A stretch of 9,067 bases of DNA. Source: Oscillospiraceae bacterium. GTDB lineage: Bacteria > Bacillota_A > Clostridia > Oscillospirales > Ruminococcaceae. Position numbers and translations under genes: made by a program. Numbering within the stretch: the first letter of the stretch is position 1; every line of letters begins with the position of its first letter. A model generated the notes under the pieces. That model worked only from the letters and a program-made list of their open reading frames with translations, was not told the DNA's origin and did no database searches. Where the stretch lies: NCBI GenBank assembly GCA_017440445.1, contig JAFSHE010000251.1, forward strand, positions 1-9,067, read 5' to 3'. Of the stretch, positions 6,105-9,067 are shown in pieces.

Positions 6105-6839
6105 TTGAAGAAAACAATTGCATTGATATCAGCTTTGATGATCTTGATTTCAGGATGTGCAAGCGACAAAGTTCAGAATGGTTCAGCGTCTGATACAGCA
6201 CCTGCAACACATAGCGACACAACACCACCTGCAACAAGCACTTCTGAAACCACGTGTGCATACAGCGAAAATAAAACTCCCACTGAAGAAAGCACTCCCA
6301 CTGAAGAAGAAACGCAGCACGAAACTCATTTCAAGGCCGGAATATGGAGTGCTGTTTTAGAGGATATCCCCTTTGGATACTTTCTCATGTACGAGGACAG
6401 CTGCGGAGCAACGATAGAATATGAAGCAGGAATTGGCATCGCATTTGACTACGAGCTTGGAATAAACGAAGTAACCTTCCATTACGGCTCAGCAGATGAT
6501 AATACTCACTATACGATAGAAAGCGGTGATCCTGCGTACGTTGTGCTTGTCAGTGATACAGGAGAAAGGCTTGTGCTTCAGCACATCAGCGATGACACGG
6601 ATATTTCCTTTACTACAAATGAAGAACTTGCAATATACGCACGTGAATATTACCACTCCATAAACGGAGAAACTCCACCTTCATTCGGTACGAAAGTAAA
6701 TCCTGACGGCACTGTTACTATACAGCTGTACGAAAGCCTGTCCGACCACAATTCCACCTGGGCATGGTACACTGTTGACCGTGAAACAGGAGAAGGCACA
6801 GACGACATCTCCGGCGAAAAAATCGATATCATTCCGTAA
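6105..6839 (+). CDS. Secreted lipoprotein of unknown function
   Basis: This is a 244-residue predicted lipoprotein starting at TTG. The signal peptide MKKTIALISALMILISGC has a lysine pair, a hydrophobic core and the lipobox I15-S-G-C18, so the mature protein would be lipid-anchored on the outer face of the membrane. A Thr/Ser/Pro/Glu-rich linker (about 20-75) contains the tandem TPTEES / TPTEEE. The folded part (about 76-244) has an alternating hydrophobic pattern typical of beta-strands and ends in WYTVDRETGEGTDDISGEKIDI. I do not recognise a named domain and see no catalytic motif. It is a single-gene unit with its own strong promoter and its own downstream hairpin, divergent from the lysis cassette. 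A role as an envelope substrate-binding or sensor protein is possible but unsupported. Confidence 0.82.
   Translation: MKKTIALISALMILISGCASDKVQNGSASDTAPATHSDTTPPATSTSETTCAYSENKTPTEESTPTEEETQHETHFKAGIWSAVLEDIPFGYFLMYEDSCGATIEYEAGIGIAFDYELGINEVTFHYGSADDNTHYTIESGDPAYVVLVSDTGERLVLQHISDDTDISFTTNEELAIYAREYYHSINGETPPSFGTKVNPDGTVTIQLYESLSDHNSTWAWYTVDRETGEGTDDISGEKIDIIP
6276..6308 (+). repeat. Tandem 15-base repeat in the lipoprotein linker
   Basis: ACTCCCACTGAAGAA occurs exactly at 6276-6290 and again at 6294-6308, an 18-base period that encodes TPTEES TPTEEE. The identical DNA suggests a recent duplication or slippage in the linker. Confidence 0.85.
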
Positions 6840-6848
6840 TACAAAGCA

Positions 6849-6877
6849 AAAGGACTGGGCATTATGCCCAGTCCTTT
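6849..6877 (-). terminator. Bidirectional terminator between lipoprotein and glycosyltransferase genes
   Basis: A perfect 12-bp stem (6849-6860 with 6866-6877) has a 5-base loop. On the minus strand it is followed by TTGCTTTG, after TCCTTT inside the stem. On the plus strand a weaker ATAAATTT follows. The stop codon of the minus-strand gene (6862-6864) sits in the loop, so the last stem bases overlap its end. Confidence 0.85.
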
Positions 6878-8397
6878 ATAAATTTCAATTCATACGGTAT
6901 CAGCTCAATGTGGTCGATGTTAGCGTAAAAAGGCATTCCATCGGTAATAGAGAAAACCGCATCAGGATTTTCTGTTGGATAATCCGGACTGAATCCGTAC
7001 TCCACATAATATGCCTCATCAAAAGACGGCGGCTCATCAATGTCGCTTATATTACTGTCAGCTGGAGCCCCGTGAGTTGCATAGGTATAGTATCTTCCGG
7101 TGTTGACAGAATAAAAACGATATTCCGGTAAATATGCCGCAAGCTGCGACAGCGAATCATCATTCGTCACCAAAACCGAATCTGTACTGATATTGTTACG
7201 AATGTACTCTGCTGTTGATTTTGACGGACAGAAGCCCTCGGTATAATCACGGAACAAATATACAGCAGCTGCAGGAGTAGTCAGTATCAATACTACCGCC
7301 AATATTGATATATAACTCTTCATAGCTTTTTTATCCACAAGGCTGATGAAATCAAGCAGCTTTTTTATAAGCTGAGTATCCGTTTTGAACGGTCTGCTCT
7401 CCTTAAATACAGGTGTTTCTTCCGATGCAATGATCAGGGAGAATACAAAACTCAACACAAACATTGATGCACGGTTTACATTAGTATAGAATACTATCTC
7501 AGAGGATATGATATAGAAAACTATAAAAGTCAGCTCAGCAGCAAAAGCCCTTCTCCAATGGCGGAGCAAAACAAGCAAAACTATTAAGCATCCCTGAAGC
7601 AAAACGGATCCTATGGTCACAAATATATTTATCCCATCCGCTAATGTAACAGAATTTATCGCTACATTATAGAAACTCATAAAAATACTTGTAAATACTA
7701 CTGACACTGACATTTCCGCCTCTGCGGTAATAGGGTTAGCACTAAGTGAGCCTATAAGCGGTAAAACCAGCATCAGCACTCCCGCACCGGCGTACATAAG
7801 TCCGATAATGCTGAAAACATTCTTTTTGACAGAACTTGTTTTCCACTCCTTGAACAAGTCAATAATCATGAATATTCCGAGAATACCCACCATTCCACAC
7901 ATGCAGATATGCGTAGGGGCAAGAAGTCCCACAGCAATACCAAAAAGCACAGGATGCTCCCTTCGTTTTGGATAAAGCAACGCAATCAGGCACATAAAAA
8001 AAGGTATAAGACAGTACACTCGGGATATTACTGAGTTAGTAAACAAAAAACCACCCGAGAACACCACCGCTGCTTTCAATGGAAGTGGCATCTTCAGCGC
8101 AAACAATATCAAAGCAACTGTTGCCACTGAAAAAGCCCAGCTTATCAGTGGAATGATATCGCAGGAAAAACCAAGGTGCGAAAATACAAACAAAATAAAA
8201 TGCCACAGCGGAGGATGGCCCTCATACCGCATCATTCTGATGATACCGCTGATATTATTGTCACGGGCTATGGTCCAGGCCTGCGCCTCATCAAACCACA
8301 GCTCATGGTTAAGTGCGCCGATAAGCGTTATCGCTGCATATACTGCGAACATCCCGGCGCATATTATAAGCGATTGTTTTTTGGTACTTTCTTTCAT
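6862..8397 (-). CDS. GT39-like polytopic glycosyltransferase
   Basis: This 511-residue integral membrane protein resembles the GT39 / ArnT / PMT group (GT-C fold), which moves sugars from lipid-phosphate donors to targets outside the membrane. After the first helix (about 10-28) comes ELWFDEAQAW (32-41) with the D36-E37 pair expected for metal and donor binding. It is followed by RYEGHPPLWH (57-66), the group's second hallmark. About ten further hydrophobic segments run to residue 382 or so, the last being SYISILAVVLILTTPAAAVY (361-380). A soluble C-terminal domain of about 130 residues (383-511) should lie outside. The ATG overlaps the stop of the upstream paralogue as ATGA, so the two are co-transcribed and probably coupled; the ribosome site (GAGAAGAA) is weak. 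Donor and acceptor are unknown. Confidence 0.85.
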   Translation of the reverse strand: MKESTKKQSLIICAGMFAVYAAITLIGALNHELWFDEAQAWTIARDNNISGIIRMMRYEGHPPLWHFILFVFSHLGFSCDIIPLISWAFSVATVALILFALKMPLPLKAAVVFSGGFLFTNSVISRVYCLIPFFMCLIALLYPKRREHPVLFGIAVGLLAPTHICMCGMVGILGIFMIIDLFKEWKTSSVKKNVFSIIGLMYAGAGVLMLVLPLIGSLSANPITAEAEMSVSVVFTSIFMSFYNVAINSVTLADGINIFVTIGSVLLQGCLIVLLVLLRHWRRAFAAELTFIVFYIISSEIVFYTNVNRASMFVLSFVFSLIIASEETPVFKESRPFKTDTQLIKKLLDFISLVDKKAMKSYISILAVVLILTTPAAAVYLFRDYTEGFCPSKSTAEYIRNNISTDSVLVTNDDSLSQLAAYLPEYRFYSVNTGRYYTYATHGAPADSNISDIDEPPSFDEAYYVEYGFSPDYPTENPDAVFSITDGMPFYANIDHIELIPYELKFIKDWA

Positions 8398-9067
8398 GTC
8401 ATTATTCTTCTCATTTTGTCTTCATAAGCATCTATCATAAAGTGCATATTTTCTTCAGTGAATTCACAGATTTCTATATAACTTAATGTGCCCTGTGTTA
8501 CATACGGCATACCTTCATTACAAACATATACTGTTTTTTCCATCCCGCTTCCCGTGGTGGGGTTTTTATTTATAGAAATCATATACACTTCCTGATACTC
8601 GGCTACTGCTTTCAAAACTCTGTCACGGTCTATTGTAACAGGCGGTTTTGTAAAAGAACGATATGTAGAATCATCCATAGTAATGATAGAGAAAAAATCA
8701 TATTCGGGAAGATATGCAAACAGCTCCGGAACACCATCGATATCATATACAAACAGAGCATCTTCGCTGATATTGTCTTTAACGAATTCTGCGGTCTTCT
8801 TAACAGCAGTAAACTGTTTGCAGTAATCATTAAATAGATAATATGCTCCTATGGGTATGGTGAGTATATGAATAATTGCAACACAAACGCAGCCGGATCT
8901 GATGGTTGCCTGATCTACCTTTTTAGCAAAAGTGAGTAGCTTTTCCAGTAACGGAGTGGAGCTCTGATACACGGTTTTATATGTTTTGTCTTCGCTGCCC
9001 TCATGATATGCCAGCCAGACAGAAAATGCGGTAGAAAAAACAAAAATTGCAGCACGATTAGGAATAC
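8394..9067 (-). CDS. GT39-like glycosyltransferase paralogue, C-terminal part (5' end outside window)
   Basis: The frame is open from the window edge to TGA at 8394-8396 and gives 223 residues, the C-terminal part of a longer membrane protein. It begins IPNRAAIFVFSTAFSVWLAY, which aligns with NVNRASMFVLSFVFSLIIAS (about residue 307) of the downstream gene. A basic loop (VDQATIR), a membrane helix (about GCVCVAIIHILTIPIGAYYLF) and an extracytoplasmic domain follow. Shared landmarks are YLFxDY, KxTAEFVKDNIS and LFAYLPEYDFFS. Similarity fades in the last 100 residues, where the two may differ in substrate. A GTG at 8972 could be mistaken for a start, but the conserved sequence continues upstream. 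The catalytic N-terminal part with the expected acidic pair lies outside the window. Confidence 0.82.
   Translation of the reverse strand, partial: IPNRAAIFVFSTAFSVWLAYHEGSEDKTYKTVYQSSTPLLEKLLTFAKKVDQATIRSGCVCVAIIHILTIPIGAYYLFNDYCKQFTAVKKTAEFVKDNISEDALFVYDIDGVPELFAYLPEYDFFSIITMDDSTYRSFTKPPVTIDRDRVLKAVAEYQEVYMISINKNPTTGSGMEKTVYVCNEGMPYVTQGTLSYIEICEFTEENMHFMIDAYEDKMRRIMT

Noticed and set aside
5978..6169. Upstream extension of the XhlA-like frame to 6169, adding a hydrophobic N-terminal stretch.
   Set aside because: It crosses the divergent promoter and lacks a ribosome site, whereas AGGAGGTG sits just before the ATG at 5977.
1..9067. CRISPR arrays, tRNA genes, insertion sequences and toxin-antitoxin pairs.
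   Set aside because: Reading both strands showed no regularly spaced repeats, cloverleaf-like segments, transposase-like frames or paired small genes of that kind.

Overview
The window looks like chromosomal DNA from a Gram-positive Firmicute, most likely a Ruminococcus-like member of the Oscillospiraceae. This rests on the Clostridia-style pyruvate kinase with an added swivelling domain, strong GGAGG ribosome binding sites, sigma-A-type promoter boxes, a lipoprotein-type signal peptide, and a CotH / VTC / DUF4956 gene set. The organism is inferred; no rRNA or unique marker is present.

Layout. Positions 2-877 (+) hold the C-terminal part of pyruvate kinase, ending at a 13-bp-stem terminator shared with the convergent gene. 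Positions 4578-933 (-) form a compact three-gene operon: a VTC-type polyphosphate polymerase domain protein, a DUF4956 four-helix membrane protein, and a large membrane-anchored CotH-family kinase with Gly/Met/Pro-rich low-complexity segments. Positions 5977-4779 (-) form a compact phage-type lysis cassette: a small XhlA-like membrane/coiled-coil protein, a two-helix holin-like protein and a GH25 lysozyme, with overlapping genes and its own terminator, but no other phage gene in the window. A consensus promoter, TTGACA-N17-TATAAT, drives a divergent gene for a secreted lipoprotein (6105-6839, +). The right end (9067-6862, -) carries two tandem, overlapping paralogues of GT39-like polytopic glycosyltransferases; the upstream one is cut by the window edge.

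How the genes may work together. The best candidate for an under-described system is the VTC-DUF4956-CotH operon. It puts a putative polyphosphate-making or polyphosphate-binding tunnel enzyme, a membrane partner and an extracytoplasmic protein kinase-like enzyme in one transcript. The lysis cassette next to it is unusual because it stands alone; it could be a prophage remnant or a domesticated release module. The remaining genes (pyruvate kinase, lipoprotein, glycosyltransferases) are ordinary housekeeping or envelope functions. There is no gene-free stretch longer than about 200 bases, and no RNA gene, insertion sequence or CRISPR array was seen.
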